Shown: positions 16,483 to 26,176, counted from the first letter of the stretch. The stretch is 64,000 bases of DNA from Zobellia galactanivorans (GCF_000973105.1 NC_015844.1:2724501-2788500), one strand, 5' to 3'. Made by a program: numbers and translations. The notes: generated by a model not told the origin, from the sequence alone.

Positions 16483-17916
16483 CTAAAATTCTGCATTCTG
16501 CGGTGTTCTTGGAAAAGGAATTACATCCCTAATATTGCCCATGCCTGTAGCGAACAGCACTAAGCGTTCAAATCCTAGGCCGAAACCACTATGCACCGCA
16601 CTACCGAATTTTCTCAAGTCTAGGTACCACCATAGTTCTTCTTCGTCAATACCCAATGCCGCCATCTTTTCTTTGAGGACGTCAAGGCGTTCTTCACGCT
16701 GAGACCCACCTACGATTTCACCTATACCTGGGAATAGGATGTCCATGGCACGAACCGTTTTTCCGTCTTCGTTAAGGCGCATGTAGAAAGCTTTGATCTT
16801 TGCCGGATAATCGAATAAGATTACGGGGCATTTAAAATGCTTTTCCACTAAAAAGCGCTCGTGTTCGCTCTGTAGGTCCGCTCCCCATTCATTAATGGGG
16901 TATTGGAATTTTTTCTTTTTGTTCGGTTTGCTGTTTCGCAAGATATCGATGGCCTCTGTATACGATACCCGCATAAAATTGTTCTCGGCAACGAACTTGA
17001 GCTTTTCGATTAGGGCCATCTCACTGCGTTCGGCCTGTGGTTTGGTTTTCTCTTCGTCTAAAAGACGTTTTTCAAGAAACTGAAGGTCGTCTTGACAATT
17101 GTCGAGAACGTATTTGATAACGCTTTTTATGAAGTCTTCGGCTAGATCCATGTTGGCGTCTAGGTCAAAGAAGGCCATTTCGGGCTCTATCATCCAAAAT
17201 TCGGCCAGGTGCCTTGAGGTGTTACTGTTTTCAGCACGGAATGTGGGGCCGAAGGTATAGACCTTGCCCAAGGCCATGGCGTAAGTTTCGGCTTCCAATT
17301 GGCCGGAAACCGTTAAGTTGGTTTCCTTTCCGAAGAAATCTTCTTTATAGTTTACGTTTCCATCCTCGTCTAGGGGCGGATTTTTATCGTCTAATGTACT
17401 CACCTTGAACATCTCACCGGCGCCTTCGGCATCGGATCCGGTTATGATCGGTGCGTGAAAGTAATAGAAGCCGTTTTGCTGAAAATATTGATGAATGGCA
17501 AAAGATAAGGCCGACCGTACGCGCATTACCGCAGCGAACGTGTTGGTGCGTATACGTAGATGCGCCTTTTCACGCAAAAACTCCAAAGAGTGTTTTTTAG
17601 GTTGGATAGGGTAGGTCTCCGGATCGGCGCCGCCGTGGACCTTTAGGTCCTTTACCTGGATCTCTACGCTTTGTCCCCTGCCTTGGCTTTCTACAAGGGT
17701 CCCCGATATTTTAAGGGCGGCACCCGTGTTGATTTGCTTTAGAAGACTCTCGTCAAATGATTCAAAATCGACAACACACTGAATATTGTTGATGGTGGAT
17801 CCGTCGTTTAAGGCTATGAAACGATTACTTCTGAAGGTTTTAACCCATCCGTTGACGGTTACCTCTTGTAATAAAAAATTTTCCGAAAGCAGTTCTTTTA
17901 CGCTGTACGATTTCAT
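16483..17916 (-). CDS. asnS: Asparaginyl-tRNA synthetase
   Basis: A 477-residue class IIb aminoacyl-tRNA synthetase that charges tRNA-Asn. It has the N-terminal OB-fold anticodon-binding domain ([21 protein letters not shown]), the class II catalytic core with [21 protein letters not shown] (motif 2, given in parts), and motif 3 [16 protein letters not shown]. Asn specificity rather than Asp is suggested by the overall AsnS-like insertions ([19 protein letters not shown], abbreviated) and the C-terminal [15 protein letters not shown] 17916 gives the typical N-terminus [10 protein letters not shown]; an upstream in-frame ATG (17961) adds 15 unlike residues. A -7 box lies at 17941-17948. Confidence 0.95.
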   Translation of the reverse strand: MKSYSVKELLSENFLLQEVTVNGWVKTFRSNRFIALNDGSTINNIQCVVDFESFDESLLKQINTGAALKISGTLVESQGRGQSVEIQVKDLKVHGGADPETYPIQPKKHSLEFLREKAHLRIRTNTFAAVMRVRSALSFAIHQYFQQNGFYYFHAPIITGSDAEGAGEMFKVSTLDDKNPPLDEDGNVNYKEDFFGKETNLTVSGQLEAETYAMALGKVYTFGPTFRAENSNTSRHLAEFWMIEPEMAFFDLDANMDLAEDFIKSVIKYVLDNCQDDLQFLEKRLLDEEKTKPQAERSEMALIEKLKFVAENNFMRVSYTEAIDILRNSKPNKKKKFQYPINEWGADLQSEHERFLVEKHFKCPVILFDYPAKIKAFYMRLNEDGKTVRAMDILFPGIGEIVGGSQREERLDVLKEKMAALGIDEEELWWYLDLRKFGSAVHSGFGLGFERLVLFATGMGNIRDVIPFPRTPQNAEF

Positions 17917-17940
17917 TTGAGTCACTTGAAAATTGAAGGG

Positions 17941-17948
17941 CAAAGATA
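17941..17948 (-). promoter_or_regulatory. -7 box TATCTTTG for asnS
   Basis: Minus-strand TATCTTTG matches TAnnTTTG, 24 nt before the asnS ATG at 17916. Its place also favours the shorter start, since the longer one (17961) would begin upstream of it. Confidence 0.55.
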
Positions 17949-17994
17949 AGTTTTTGGACAAAAGAATCCGTGCTAATGAAGGGTTAAATCAACC

Positions 17995-20391
17995 TCATTT
18001 TTTAGGGTTCTCGTCTTCACCTTGCGGTAGAATATTGATTTGTGGCTTTTTTAAGATTTTTTTACTCGCAATATTTCGCTCTAAAGACAACAAAAGTGAA
18101 GGTAATAAGATCAGGTTGGCCAGCATGGCGAACATCAAGGTGGCCGAAACTAGGGCCCCAAGGGCTACGGTACCTCCAAAGTTTGAAATGATGAATACCG
18201 AGAACCCGAAGAAAAGTACAATGGAGGTATAGAACATGCTAACCCCTGTTTCGCGCAAGGCGGCATAGACCGATTTTCGAATATGCCATTTGTTCGCTAT
18301 CAGTTCTTGACGGTATTTGGCCAAGAAGTGAATGGTGTCGTCAACCGATATTCCAAAAGCAATACTGAACACCAGTATGGTAGACGGTTTTATGGGGACA
18401 CCTACAAAGCCCATGACTCCTGCGGTAATTACCAGGGGCAAAAGGTTCGGGATCAATGAAATGACGATCATTCGGAACGAACGGAAGAGATAGGCCATAA
18501 AGAGGGCTATCAAGAATATGGCGAAGGCCAATGAGAGTACTAAGTTCTTTACGAGATACTTGGTGCCCTTTAAAAACAAAAGGGCGCTACCGGTCATGTA
18601 AACGTTATAGCGGTCAGGTGGAAAGAACTTGTTGATGTTCTCGTTCAACCTTTCTTCAATTTGCTCCATGCGATCGGTCTTCACGTCTTGCATGAAGGTG
18701 GTGATACGCGCCGTTTGACCGGTACTGTCGACGAAGTTCTTGAGCAGGTTGCCATTGCCTCCCGAGTTTTGCGCCACTTTCATTATAAAGTTGTTCTCTT
18801 GCGAAGTGGGCAATTGGTAGTACTTTGGGATACCGTTGTAAAAGGCTTGCTTGGAATATTTTACCAGGTTAACGACCGAGATGGGCTGCGATAGCTCGGG
18901 AATCTCCATGATCACATCGCCTAATTGGTCCATTCGTTTGAGGTTGGCCGGCTTTAAAACCCCCTTGGGTTTTTTGGTATCGATGACGATTTCTACGGGC
19001 ATAATACCGTCGAACTCTTGCTCGAAGAAGCGAATGTCCTTAAAGAATTGCGCATTTTTGGGCATGTCTTCGATAGGGCTTCCTGAAATCTGGATTTGAT
19101 AGATGCCGATGATACTGGTTACTAAAAGAACAATGGATACGATATAGACCGAGATCCTATGGTTTCTTACAATGCGTTCCATCCAGTTGACAAAAGCATC
19201 GATCCATTTCTTGTTGAGATGCTTAAGGTGTCTTGTCTTGGGAAGGGATAAAAAGCTATAGATGATAGGGATGATCAATAAGGAAAGTATAAATATACCA
19301 ATGATGTTGATCGAAGCTACGATTCCGAATTCCTTGAGCAGTTTACTGTCGGTAATAATAAAAGTGGCAAAACCGGAAGCCGTAGTCATATTCGTCATCA
19401 AGGTGGCATTTCCGATTTTGGAAATCACCCTTTGAAGCGAAAGGGCCTGGTTGCCGTGTTTCTTTACTTCTTGTTGGTACTTGTTGATCAAGAAAATACA
19501 GTTGGGTATACCGATAACGATGATCAAAGGCGGGATCAAGGCGGTAAGCACGGTTATTTCGTACTGTAAGAGGCCTAAAATACCAAAGGCCCACATAACA
19601 CCAATGATAACCACGCACATTGAAATTAGGGTGGCCCTAAAACTTCTAAAGAAGAAAAAGAAGATCAAGGAAGTGACCCCAAGGGCCGCCAGAATGAACT
19701 TGCCGATTTCATCTATGATGTTCTGCGAGTTCATGGTGCGTATGTAGGGCATGCCCGATACGCGTACGTCGAGGCCGGTTTCCTCTTCGAATTTTTCCAC
19801 CAAATGGGTCAGGTCCTCTAAAATGAAATCTTTACGGACCGTAGTGTTGATGATATCCTTATCTAGGTTGACAACGGTTCTTACCGTTCCACTTTCTTTG
19901 TTGAAAAGCAAATTGTCATAAAAAGGAAGGTCGTTGAAAAGATGGTTCTTTATACTGTCTATTTCCTGTTTTGACTTTACTTGCGAACGAATAAGGGGTT
20001 CGAGTATGAACTTTTGGTTTTCGTTGTCCTTTTTGAGTTCTTGCAGATTGTCGAGTGAAAGCACAAAATCAACCTCGGGAAAAGCGGCAAGTTGCTTGCT
20101 GAATTTATTCCATCTATTGATTTTGTCGGGAGTAAAAAGAGAGGAATCGCGAATGGCGAAGACTACGGCATTGCCTTCTTCACCGAATTTTTTTAGAAAT
20201 GCACGGTATTCAAGGTTGACCGGGTGGTGGTCGGGCAATAGGTTGGCCTGGGTATTGCTAAAGCGCATATTCTTCCACTGCATGCCCAAAAAGACGGTGA
20301 AAGCAATGATTAGAATAAGTATTAAAATGCGATTACGGAGAATTATACTCGCTGTCTTTTCCCAAAAACCTTGTTTAAGTTTCGCTGCCAT
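17995..20391 (-). CDS. RND superfamily (MMPL) inner-membrane transporter
   Basis: A 798-residue RND-type permease with the doubled layout of the family: TM1 (RILILILIIAFTVFLGM), a large periplasmic loop (about 40-225), a five-helix sterol-sensing-like bundle (about 225-400), TM7, a second periplasmic loop and a second helix bundle (about 625-780). Signatures include GIPNCIFLINKYQQEV and, in the second half, AFGISVDDTIHFLAKYRQE, whose acidic residues in TM10 are typical of proton coupling. It belongs to the MMPL/hopanoid-like branch rather than to AcrB, and no membrane-fusion or TolC partner is adjacent. The substrate is unknown, possibly a lipid. asnS lies downstream. Confidence 0.9.
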   Translation of the reverse strand: MAAKLKQGFWEKTASIILRNRILILILIIAFTVFLGMQWKNMRFSNTQANLLPDHHPVNLEYRAFLKKFGEEGNAVVFAIRDSSLFTPDKINRWNKFSKQLAAFPEVDFVLSLDNLQELKKDNENQKFILEPLIRSQVKSKQEIDSIKNHLFNDLPFYDNLLFNKESGTVRTVVNLDKDIINTTVRKDFILEDLTHLVEKFEEETGLDVRVSGMPYIRTMNSQNIIDEIGKFILAALGVTSLIFFFFFRSFRATLISMCVVIIGVMWAFGILGLLQYEITVLTALIPPLIIVIGIPNCIFLINKYQQEVKKHGNQALSLQRVISKIGNATLMTNMTTASGFATFIITDSKLLKEFGIVASINIIGIFILSLLIIPIIYSFLSLPKTRHLKHLNKKWIDAFVNWMERIVRNHRISVYIVSIVLLVTSIIGIYQIQISGSPIEDMPKNAQFFKDIRFFEQEFDGIMPVEIVIDTKKPKGVLKPANLKRMDQLGDVIMEIPELSQPISVVNLVKYSKQAFYNGIPKYYQLPTSQENNFIMKVAQNSGGNGNLLKNFVDSTGQTARITTFMQDVKTDRMEQIEERLNENINKFFPPDRYNVYMTGSALLFLKGTKYLVKNLVLSLAFAIFLIALFMAYLFRSFRMIVISLIPNLLPLVITAGVMGFVGVPIKPSTILVFSIAFGISVDDTIHFLAKYRQELIANKWHIRKSVYAALRETGVSMFYTSIVLFFGFSVFIISNFGGTVALGALVSATLMFAMLANLILLPSLLLSLERNIASKKILKKPQINILPQGEDENPKK

Positions 20392-20410
20392 CGTTCAATT
20401 TTACCGAGCG

Positions 20411-20418
20411 CAAAGGTA
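20411..20418 (-). promoter_or_regulatory. -7 box TACCTTTG for the MMPL transporter
   Basis: Minus-strand TACCTTTG matches TAnnTTTG and lies 19 nt before the ATG at 20391, downstream of the frr terminator. No -33 element is evident. Confidence 0.5.
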
Positions 20419-20474
20419 TAGAATGATCGGGAGTGTACCTAAAATGTAATATTTTATTAACGTATCTGTAAATG

Positions 20475-20501
20475 AAAAAAGCAACCCTAGGGCTGCTTTT
20501 T
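20475..20501 (-). terminator. Terminator of pyrH-frr
   Basis: AAAAAAGCA pairs with TGCTTTTT around a CCCTAGGG core, with T runs on both strands. It lies 26 bp beyond the frr stop and separates it from the MMPL gene on the same strand. Confidence 0.8.
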
Positions 20502-20526
20502 CTGTTTTTTATAAAAAGATGCTGAA

Positions 20527-21081
20527 TTAGACCTTCATGATTTCCGCTTCTTTTACGGTCAAAAAGGCATCTACTTTTTTAATGTATTTGTCGGTAAGGG
20601 CCTGAACGTCTACTTCTGCGTTTTTTTGTAAATCCTCGGAAACGTCTAAATCCCGAATTTCCTTATTGGCATCTTGACGGGCGCTACGTATACCGACTTT
20701 GGCGTCTTCGGCCTCGGCTTTGGCTTGTTTGGTCAGCTGAATACGACGCTCTTCGGTCAGCGGTGGAACGTTGATGATCACAAAATCACCATTGTTCATA
20801 GGGTTAAAGCCCAAGTTCGAGTTCATGATGGCTTTTTCTATCTCGTGGAGCATGTTCTTTTCCCATGGCTGTACCGATAGGGTTCGGCCGTCGGGCGTAT
20901 TGATGTTGGCTACTTGTGATAGGGGGGTCTGCGAGCCGTAATATTCGACCATCACGGAAGAAAGCATGGCGGGGCTTGCCTTTCCTGCACGTATTTTTAC
21001 AAATTCTTTCTCCAAATGCCTCATAGCGGCATCCATGTTCTCCTTTGCGGAATCAAGTATAAACTGTATCTCTTCGTTCAT
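20527..21081 (-). CDS. frr: Ribosome recycling factor
   Basis: A 184-residue RRF that with EF-G splits post-termination ribosomes. It is the standard length and shows the family pattern: HLEKEFVKIRAGKASPAML, VEYYGSQTPLSQVANI, WEKNMLHEIEKAIMNSNLG, PPLTEERRIQLTKQAK and a helical tail. The start MNEEIQFILDSAKENM is the normal RRF N-terminus. pyrH is 44 bp upstream on the same strand. Two tandem -7 boxes in that 44-bp gap suggest frr can also be transcribed on its own. Confidence 0.97.
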   Translation of the reverse strand: MNEEIQFILDSAKENMDAAMRHLEKEFVKIRAGKASPAMLSSVMVEYYGSQTPLSQVANINTPDGRTLSVQPWEKNMLHEIEKAIMNSNLGFNPMNNGDFVIINVPPLTEERRIQLTKQAKAEAEDAKVGIRSARQDANKEIRDLDVSEDLQKNAEVDVQALTDKYIKKVDAFLTVKEAEIMKV

Positions 21082-21085
21082 AATT

Positions 21086-21112
21086 CAAATATAATATAAC
21101 GGTGCAAATATA
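21086..21112 (-). promoter_or_regulatory. Two tandem -7 boxes (TATATTTG) before frr
   Basis: Two identical TATATTTG boxes on the minus strand, at 21105-21112 and 21086-21093, start 19 bp apart. The proximal box ends 4 nt before the frr ATG (leaderless if used), the distal one 23 nt before it. No clear -33 is seen. Confidence 0.5.
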
Positions 21113-21125
21113 TAGTAGACCTGTT

Positions 21126-21833
21126 TTAAAGATTTACGACCGTACCGATGTTTTCACCTTCAACCAGTTTTTTTAAGTTCCCTTTTTTGTTCATATCGAA
21201 AACAACGATCGGCAGTTCGTTCTCTTGGCTCAGGGTAAAAGCGGTGGTGTCCATAACTTTTAGGCCTTTTAGAAGAACGTCTGCAAAAGAGATAGAATCG
21301 AATTTTGTGGCGTTTTTGTCTTTTTCGGGGTCGGAGGTGTAGATGCCGTCTACGCGCGTGCCCTTTAAAATGACATCGGCCTCGATTTCAATGGCCCGAA
21401 GCACCGCCGCCGAATCGGTAGTAAAGTAGGGGTTTCCCGTTCCTCCACCAAAAATGACGACACGTCCCTTTTCAAGATGTCGCATGGCCCGTCTTCTGAT
21501 AAAGGGTTCGGCAACCTCGTTGATCTGAATGGCCGATTGTACCCTAGTCTGTACGCCTATGGTCTCAAGGGCGCTCTGTAGGGCCAAGCTGTTGATTACG
21601 GTAGCCAACATGCCCATATGGTCGCCCTGTACGCGGTCCATACCGGTTGCGGCACCTGTTAGGCCCCTAAAAATGTTTCCTCCGCCGATTACGATGGCTA
21701 CTTCTATGCCTTTTTCGGCTACCTCTTTAATTTCCTCGGCGTATTCCGCTAGACGTTTTGAGTCTATTCCGTATTGCTTTTCACCCATTAGGGCTTCACC
21801 GCTGAGTTTTAAGAGTATTCTTTTGTATTGCAT
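21126..21833 (-). CDS. pyrH: UMP kinase
   Basis: A 235-residue UMP kinase of the amino-acid kinase family, converting UMP to UDP with ATP. Motifs are [14 protein letters not shown] (N-terminal phosphate loop), [42 protein letters not shown], and [18 protein letters not shown], all standard for bacterial PyrH. Length is typical. It precedes frr as in many bacteria, but tsf and rpsB, its usual upstream partners, are cut off from it here by the M61 peptidase gene on the other strand. Confidence 0.97.
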   Translation of the reverse strand: MQYKRILLKLSGEALMGEKQYGIDSKRLAEYAEEIKEVAEKGIEVAIVIGGGNIFRGLTGAATGMDRVQGDHMGMLATVINSLALQSALETIGVQTRVQSAIQINEVAEPFIRRRAMRHLEKGRVVIFGGGTGNPYFTTDSAAVLRAIEIEADVILKGTRVDGIYTSDPEKDKNATKFDSISFADVLLKGLKVMDTTAFTLSQENELPIVVFDMNKKGNLKKLVEGENIGTVVNL

Positions 21834-21852
21834 GGCTAGTATTTCGTTGGGG

Positions 21853-21860
21853 CAAAAATA
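21853..21860 (-). promoter_or_regulatory. -7 box TATTTTTG for pyrH
   Basis: Minus-strand TATTTTTG, 19 nt before the pyrH ATG at 21833, in the divergent gap to the M61 peptidase gene. It would start the pyrH-frr transcript. Confidence 0.55.
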
Positions 21861-22013
21861 ATCAAAAAATCTTAGGGTTTGTTTTTGAAGGTACAGATTA
21901 AGCGAACCTTAATTATTTCCTAATAATGATGCCGTATTCTGTTAAATTTTATAATCTTGTAACCCTTTAAAAATTAGAGGGATTACTTACAATAAAGCGA
22001 TTAAATAGATACA

Positions 22014-23882
22014 ATGAGAAAAATAGGATTACTCGCATTTGCCGTACTTTTGGCGGCCTGCGGAGCGACCAAAACGGTGTTGACGGCAGACAAGGCCCCG
22101 GTCTTGGCCAAATTAGACCTAAAAAACGTGGTTGACGATAAAGTTGCCGTAACGGTCGATGCTGGTGCTTTTACTACGGATGAAGTTTTGTTTTATATCC
22201 CTAAAACGGTGCCCGGTACGTATAGTACAGATAATTACGGTCAATATATTGAAGGGTTTAAGGCCTTGGATTATGAAGGGAAGGAATTGACTTTTTCTAA
22301 ATTGGACGATAATACGTGGAAGGTTTCCAATGGAAAAAACCTTGATAAGGTGACTTATTGGGTGAATGATACCTATGATACGGAAGGCGAAGTGAAGGAC
22401 AAGGTTTTCTCCCCTTCTGGAACAAATATCAATGCGGGAAAGACCTTTATGCTCAACCTTCATGGTTTTGTCGGGTATTTCGGGGGACTGAAAGAAGTGC
22501 CTTATGAATTGTCCATCGTCAGGCCGGAAGCTTTAAAGCCTACGACCTCATTAACGCCCAAAGTACTGGAAGCTCCGGTTGCAAATGTTGATGTCTTTTC
22601 GGCTAGTAGGTATTTTGATGTTATCGATAACCCTATTCTTTACGCAAAGCCCAATACCGAAACCTTTGAGATTAATGGTATAACTGTAACCTTGAGCGTG
22701 TATTCGCCATCGGGAATCTATTCGGCCTTAAGTTTAAAGGACCGCATGGAAAAAATGATGGGTGCCCAAAAGACGTTCTTGGGTGATGTAGATGGAACCA
22801 AAATTTACAACATACTGTTGTATTTGTCTACTATGGAAGCTGATGATGCATCCGGTTTTGGTGCCCTCGAACATCATACTTCAACGGTGGTCGTGTTGCC
22901 CGAAGCCATGCCGAAAGAACGTTTGGAGCAGGCTATGGTCGATGTGGTTTCGCACGAGTTTTTTCATATAGTTACTCCTTTGAACGTACATTCGGAAGAG
23001 GTGCAGTATTTCGATTTTAACGATCCAAAAATGTCACAACACTTGTGGATGTATGAAGGGACGACCGAATACTTTGCCAATCTTTTTCAAATTCAGCAAG
23101 GACTCATCGATGAAGGGGAGTTTTATCAACGGATGATGGATAAGATCAATAACGCTAAGTCATACGATGATGCCATGTCTTTTACCGAGATGAGTAAGAA
23201 CATTTTGGTGGACCCCTATAAAAAGAACTATGCCAATGTCTATGAAAAAGGCGCCTTGATAAATATGGTTCTCGATATTCAGTTGCGTCAATTGAGCAAT
23301 GGGGAAAAAGGGGTGCTTTGGTTGATGAAGGAGCTTTCTAAAAAGTACGGGAACGACACGCCTTTTGAAGATGATAAGCTGATTGATGAAATCGTTGCCA
23401 TGACCTATCCTGAAATACGGACTTTCTTTGATACCTACGTTATTGGCGATACGCCTATTGATTACAACTCTTATTTGGGTATGGTAGGGTTGTCGACTGA
23501 TTTAATTGAGCAGGAAACCGGTTATTTTCTAGATGGTGATAACCCCTTTATAGATGTGGAACAAGGCAATGAGAATGTTGTTTTTATTCGAAAGGGCATT
23601 CAATTGAATAGCTTCTTTAAGGGGCTGGGCGCCGAAGGAGGTGATATAATCAAGGAAATTAACGGAACTGCGGTAACCTTGGAGTCGATTCGGCCCATTA
23701 TAGGAAAGAGTTTTGGTTGGTCTCCCGATACCGAAATCAGTATGGTGGTTGATCGTGACGGCAAAGAGGTATTGTTGGAAGGAAAGGTTGGTGCGCCTAC
23801 CGTAAATGTGGAAACCATAGTTCCCGTTGAAAATGTATCTGATGAAGTTTTGGAATTGCGTCAAGCCTGGTTGAAAGGTTAG
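22014..23882 (+). CDS. M61 family metallopeptidase, lipoprotein, with PDZ domain
   Basis: A 622-residue lipoprotein: signal MRKIGLLAFAVLLAACGATK with lipobox LAAC and lipid-bearing C16. The central catalytic domain has the zinc motif HEFFH (H314, E315, H318), followed by MYEGTTEYFANL, whose Glu would be the third ligand. The C-terminal third (about 520-590) looks like a PDZ domain (GDIIKEINGTAVTLESIRP). M61 enzymes such as glycyl aminopeptidase cut short peptides; here the site would be the periplasm or outer membrane. It lies between the tsf and pyrH ends of a translation cluster but on the opposite strand, with its own terminator after it. Confidence 0.92.
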   Translation: MRKIGLLAFAVLLAACGATKTVLTADKAPVLAKLDLKNVVDDKVAVTVDAGAFTTDEVLFYIPKTVPGTYSTDNYGQYIEGFKALDYEGKELTFSKLDDNTWKVSNGKNLDKVTYWVNDTYDTEGEVKDKVFSPSGTNINAGKTFMLNLHGFVGYFGGLKEVPYELSIVRPEALKPTTSLTPKVLEAPVANVDVFSASRYFDVIDNPILYAKPNTETFEINGITVTLSVYSPSGIYSALSLKDRMEKMMGAQKTFLGDVDGTKIYNILLYLSTMEADDASGFGALEHHTSTVVVLPEAMPKERLEQAMVDVVSHEFFHIVTPLNVHSEEVQYFDFNDPKMSQHLWMYEGTTEYFANLFQIQQGLIDEGEFYQRMMDKINNAKSYDDAMSFTEMSKNILVDPYKKNYANVYEKGALINMVLDIQLRQLSNGEKGVLWLMKELSKKYGNDTPFEDDKLIDEIVAMTYPEIRTFFDTYVIGDTPIDYNSYLGMVGLSTDLIEQETGYFLDGDNPFIDVEQGNENVVFIRKGIQLNSFFKGLGAEGGDIIKEINGTAVTLESIRPIIGKSFGWSPDTEISMVVDRDGKEVLLEGKVGAPTVNVETIVPVENVSDEVLELRQAWLKG

Positions 23883-23903
23883 GCGGGTGAATTTAACCTA
23901 TAA

Positions 23904-23937
23904 AAAAACCGTGATGCTGAAAAGTGTCACGGTTTTT
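23904..23937 (+). terminator. Terminator of the M61 peptidase gene
   Basis: AAAAACCGTGA pairs perfectly with TCACGGTTTTT around a 12-nt loop. It lies 22 bp after the peptidase stop; the T run serves the plus strand. Confidence 0.85.
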
Positions 23938-23970
23938 ATTTGAAATACCTAAGTAGTATATGTTAAAAAG

Positions 23971-24007
23971 AAAACCGCACTAACGATGAAGTTAATGCGG
24001 TTTTTCT
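23971..24007 (-). terminator. Terminator of the rpsB-tsf transcript
   Basis: AAAACCGCActAAC pairs with GTTAatGCGGTTTTT (one internal mismatch), with a T run for the minus strand. It lies 21 bp beyond the tsf stop. The two convergent genes thus have separate terminators 34 bp apart. Confidence 0.82.
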
Positions 24008-24027
24008 TGTATGTGTTGAATATAGGG

Positions 24028-24993
24028 TTATCCTACTGTAGCACGTTTGAATCCGGTAACGGATACATCGCCGTAAGAAGCAACGTATTTTGCAACGTTG
24101 ATTTTCTCATCTTTGATGAAGTTTTGGTCCAATAAACATTGTTCTTGGTCCAAAGTTGTGTTGTCAGAAATGAATCTTTCCATTTTACCGGGAAGAATTT
24201 TGTCCCAAATTTGTTCTGGCTTGCCTTCGGCTTTCAATTGTGCTTTCGCATCTTCTTCGGCTTGGGCTAAAACTTCGTCAGTTAATTGGGCCATTGAAAT
24301 GTATTTAGGAACGTTTTTAAGTGTCTTTCCTAAACGACCAAGTTCTTCATTGTCCTTTTCGATAACGGCGATTCTAGCTTCTGTTTCGGCGGCAACGAAT
24401 GCAGGGTCAAAATCTTTGTAAGACAAAGTTGTTGCTCCCATTGAAGCTATTTGCATAGAAAGGTCTTTTGCAAGCACTTCGGCAGAATCTACTCGAGACG
24501 AAAGACCGACTAAAGCGGCAATTTTGTTAATGTGAACGTAAGTTCCAACATATGGGGCCTCTAGTTTTTCGAAAGCGGTGATTTCTAATTTCTCACCGAT
24601 AACCCCAGTTTGCTCAATTAATTTTTCAGCAACGGTCATTCCTCCAAAATCAGCTTCTAAAAGAGCTTCTTTAGAATCACAGTTCAAAGCTATATCGGCA
24701 ATTTGGTTTGCTAATGCTAAGAAGTTTTCGTTTTTTCCAACAAAGTCGGTTTCACAACCTAATACGATTGCAACGCCAACGGTTTGGTCAGCATTCAATT
24801 TAGAAACTGCAGCACCTTCAGAGGACTCTCTGTCAGATCTTTTTGCGGCTACTTTCTGTCCTTTTTTACGAAGAACTTCAATTGCTTTGTTAAAATCTCC
24901 TTCAGCTTCAACCAAAGCATTTTTGCAGTCCATCATTCCTGCGCCAGTAGCTTTTCTTAATTTGTTTACTTCTGCGGCTGTAATTTTTGCCAT
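24028..24993 (-). CDS. tsf: Elongation factor Ts
   Basis: A 321-residue nucleotide-exchange factor for EF-Tu. The N-terminal UBA-like domain is KLRKATGAGMMDCKNALVEA, then IEVLRKKGQKVAAKRSDRES, and the EF-Tu contact motif ETDFVGKNENF. Two core subdomains follow, with the Bacteroidota-type long form (about 320 rather than 280 residues), and the end reads VAKYVASYGDVSVTGFKRATVG. It is 109 bp downstream of rpsB on the same strand, the standard rpsB-tsf order. Confidence 0.97.
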   Translation of the reverse strand: MAKITAAEVNKLRKATGAGMMDCKNALVEAEGDFNKAIEVLRKKGQKVAAKRSDRESSEGAAVSKLNADQTVGVAIVLGCETDFVGKNENFLALANQIADIALNCDSKEALLEADFGGMTVAEKLIEQTGVIGEKLEITAFEKLEAPYVGTYVHINKIAALVGLSSRVDSAEVLAKDLSMQIASMGATTLSYKDFDPAFVAAETEARIAVIEKDNEELGRLGKTLKNVPKYISMAQLTDEVLAQAEEDAKAQLKAEGKPEQIWDKILPGKMERFISDNTTLDQEQCLLDQNFIKDEKINVAKYVASYGDVSVTGFKRATVG

Positions 24994-25102
24994 TTTGTGT
25001 TCTATTTTTCAATTTGCCCCCAAGATAGAGCCATTTTACGACTCTATCTTAAAGCAAATGTTATGTTATTATTTCGTTTACTATATAAGTAAGGAAAGAA
25101 AT

Positions 25103-26176
25103 CTATTCTACCCCTCCTTTAACGCTGTCTTGCCATTCTTTTAGCTCGTCCCATTTGCCATCGGCAGCCATTTTGGCTTGCTTTGGCCATGAGGTAGGAT
25201 CTAAATGGGCCATTCTAGAGCTGGCCTCGTTCAAGATTTCCTTGATTTTTTCAGGGTCACCTTCGGCTAATTTAGCGTAAGAATCAAAGCCGGCGTTTAC
25301 CAAAGCTTCTGCGGCTTTTGGGCCAACACCTTCTATTTTGGTAAGGTCAACGGCCTCTGCTGGGGCTTCCGTAGCGGCAGCTGGGGCTTCAGCTACTGGA
25401 GCTTCAGCTTTAGGAGCTTCTGCGGCAGCTTTTTTAGGCTGCTCTTTTTGGGTTTCTTCAGCGCCCTCTTTGTCTGCTTGTTTTTCGGATTTACGTTCGG
25501 CCAAGCCTTCTGCGATAGCATTGGTTACTTGCGTCATGATAATATCGATAGATTTTGAGGCATCATCGTTAGATGGAATCAAATAATCGACATCTCTTGG
25601 GTCGGAGTTGGTATCGACCATTGCAAAAATAGGGATGTTCAATTTTTGGGCTTCCTTTACCGCAATGTGCTCACGCATGGTATCGATGATAAACAAGGCG
25701 CCAGGTAGACGGGTCATGTCGGAAATAGAACCTAAGTTCTTTTCCAATTTGGCACGAAGACGGTCTACTTGAAGACGTTCTTTTTTAGATAAGGTCATAA
25801 ACGTACCGTCTTTTTTCATACGGTCGATAGATGCCATTTTCTTTACCGCCTTACGGATGGTAACGAAATTGGTCAACATACCACCGGGCCATCTTTCTGT
25901 GATGTAGGGCATGTTTACGTTCGCTACTTTTTCGGCAACGATGTCCTTTGCTTGTTTTTTTGTGGCTACGAAAAGAATTTTTCGTCCAGATGCTGCAATC
26001 TTCTTGAGGGCCTCATTGGCCTCATCTAATTTTGCAACAGTTTTGTAAAGGTTGATAACGTGGATACCGTTACGCTCCATGTAGATGTAGGGCGCCATGT
26101 TAGGGTTCCACTTTCGTGTAAGGTGGCCAAAATGCACACCAGCTTCCAATAATTGTTTTACTTCGACTTTCGCCAT
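25103..26176 (-). CDS. rpsB: Ribosomal protein S2 with C-terminal helix-hairpin-helix extension
   Basis: A 357-residue S2, about 100 residues longer than usual. Residues 1 to about 229 are a normal S2 (LLEAGVHFGHLTRKWNPNM, FVATKKQAKD, RWPGGMLTNFVTIRK, PGALFIIDTMREHIAVKEA, DTNSDPRDVDYLIPSNDD). Then comes an acidic, Ala/Pro/Glu-rich linker (about 230-275) and a separate C-terminal domain (276-357) starting DLTKIEGVGPKAAEAL, which looks like a helix-hairpin-helix (H3TH-like) fold. The same kind of domain ends ActC in this window. The S2 part is part of the 30S subunit; the tail's role is unknown. A 260-bp region upstream contains three hairpins. tsf follows. Confidence 0.96.
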   Translation of the reverse strand: MAKVEVKQLLEAGVHFGHLTRKWNPNMAPYIYMERNGIHVINLYKTVAKLDEANEALKKIAASGRKILFVATKKQAKDIVAEKVANVNMPYITERWPGGMLTNFVTIRKAVKKMASIDRMKKDGTFMTLSKKERLQVDRLRAKLEKNLGSISDMTRLPGALFIIDTMREHIAVKEAQKLNIPIFAMVDTNSDPRDVDYLIPSNDDASKSIDIIMTQVTNAIAEGLAERKSEKQADKEGAEETQKEQPKKAAAEAPKAEAPVAEAPAAATEAPAEAVDLTKIEGVGPKAAEALVNAGFDSYAKLAEGDPEKIKEILNEASSRMAHLDPTSWPKQAKMAADGKWDELKEWQDSVKGGVE

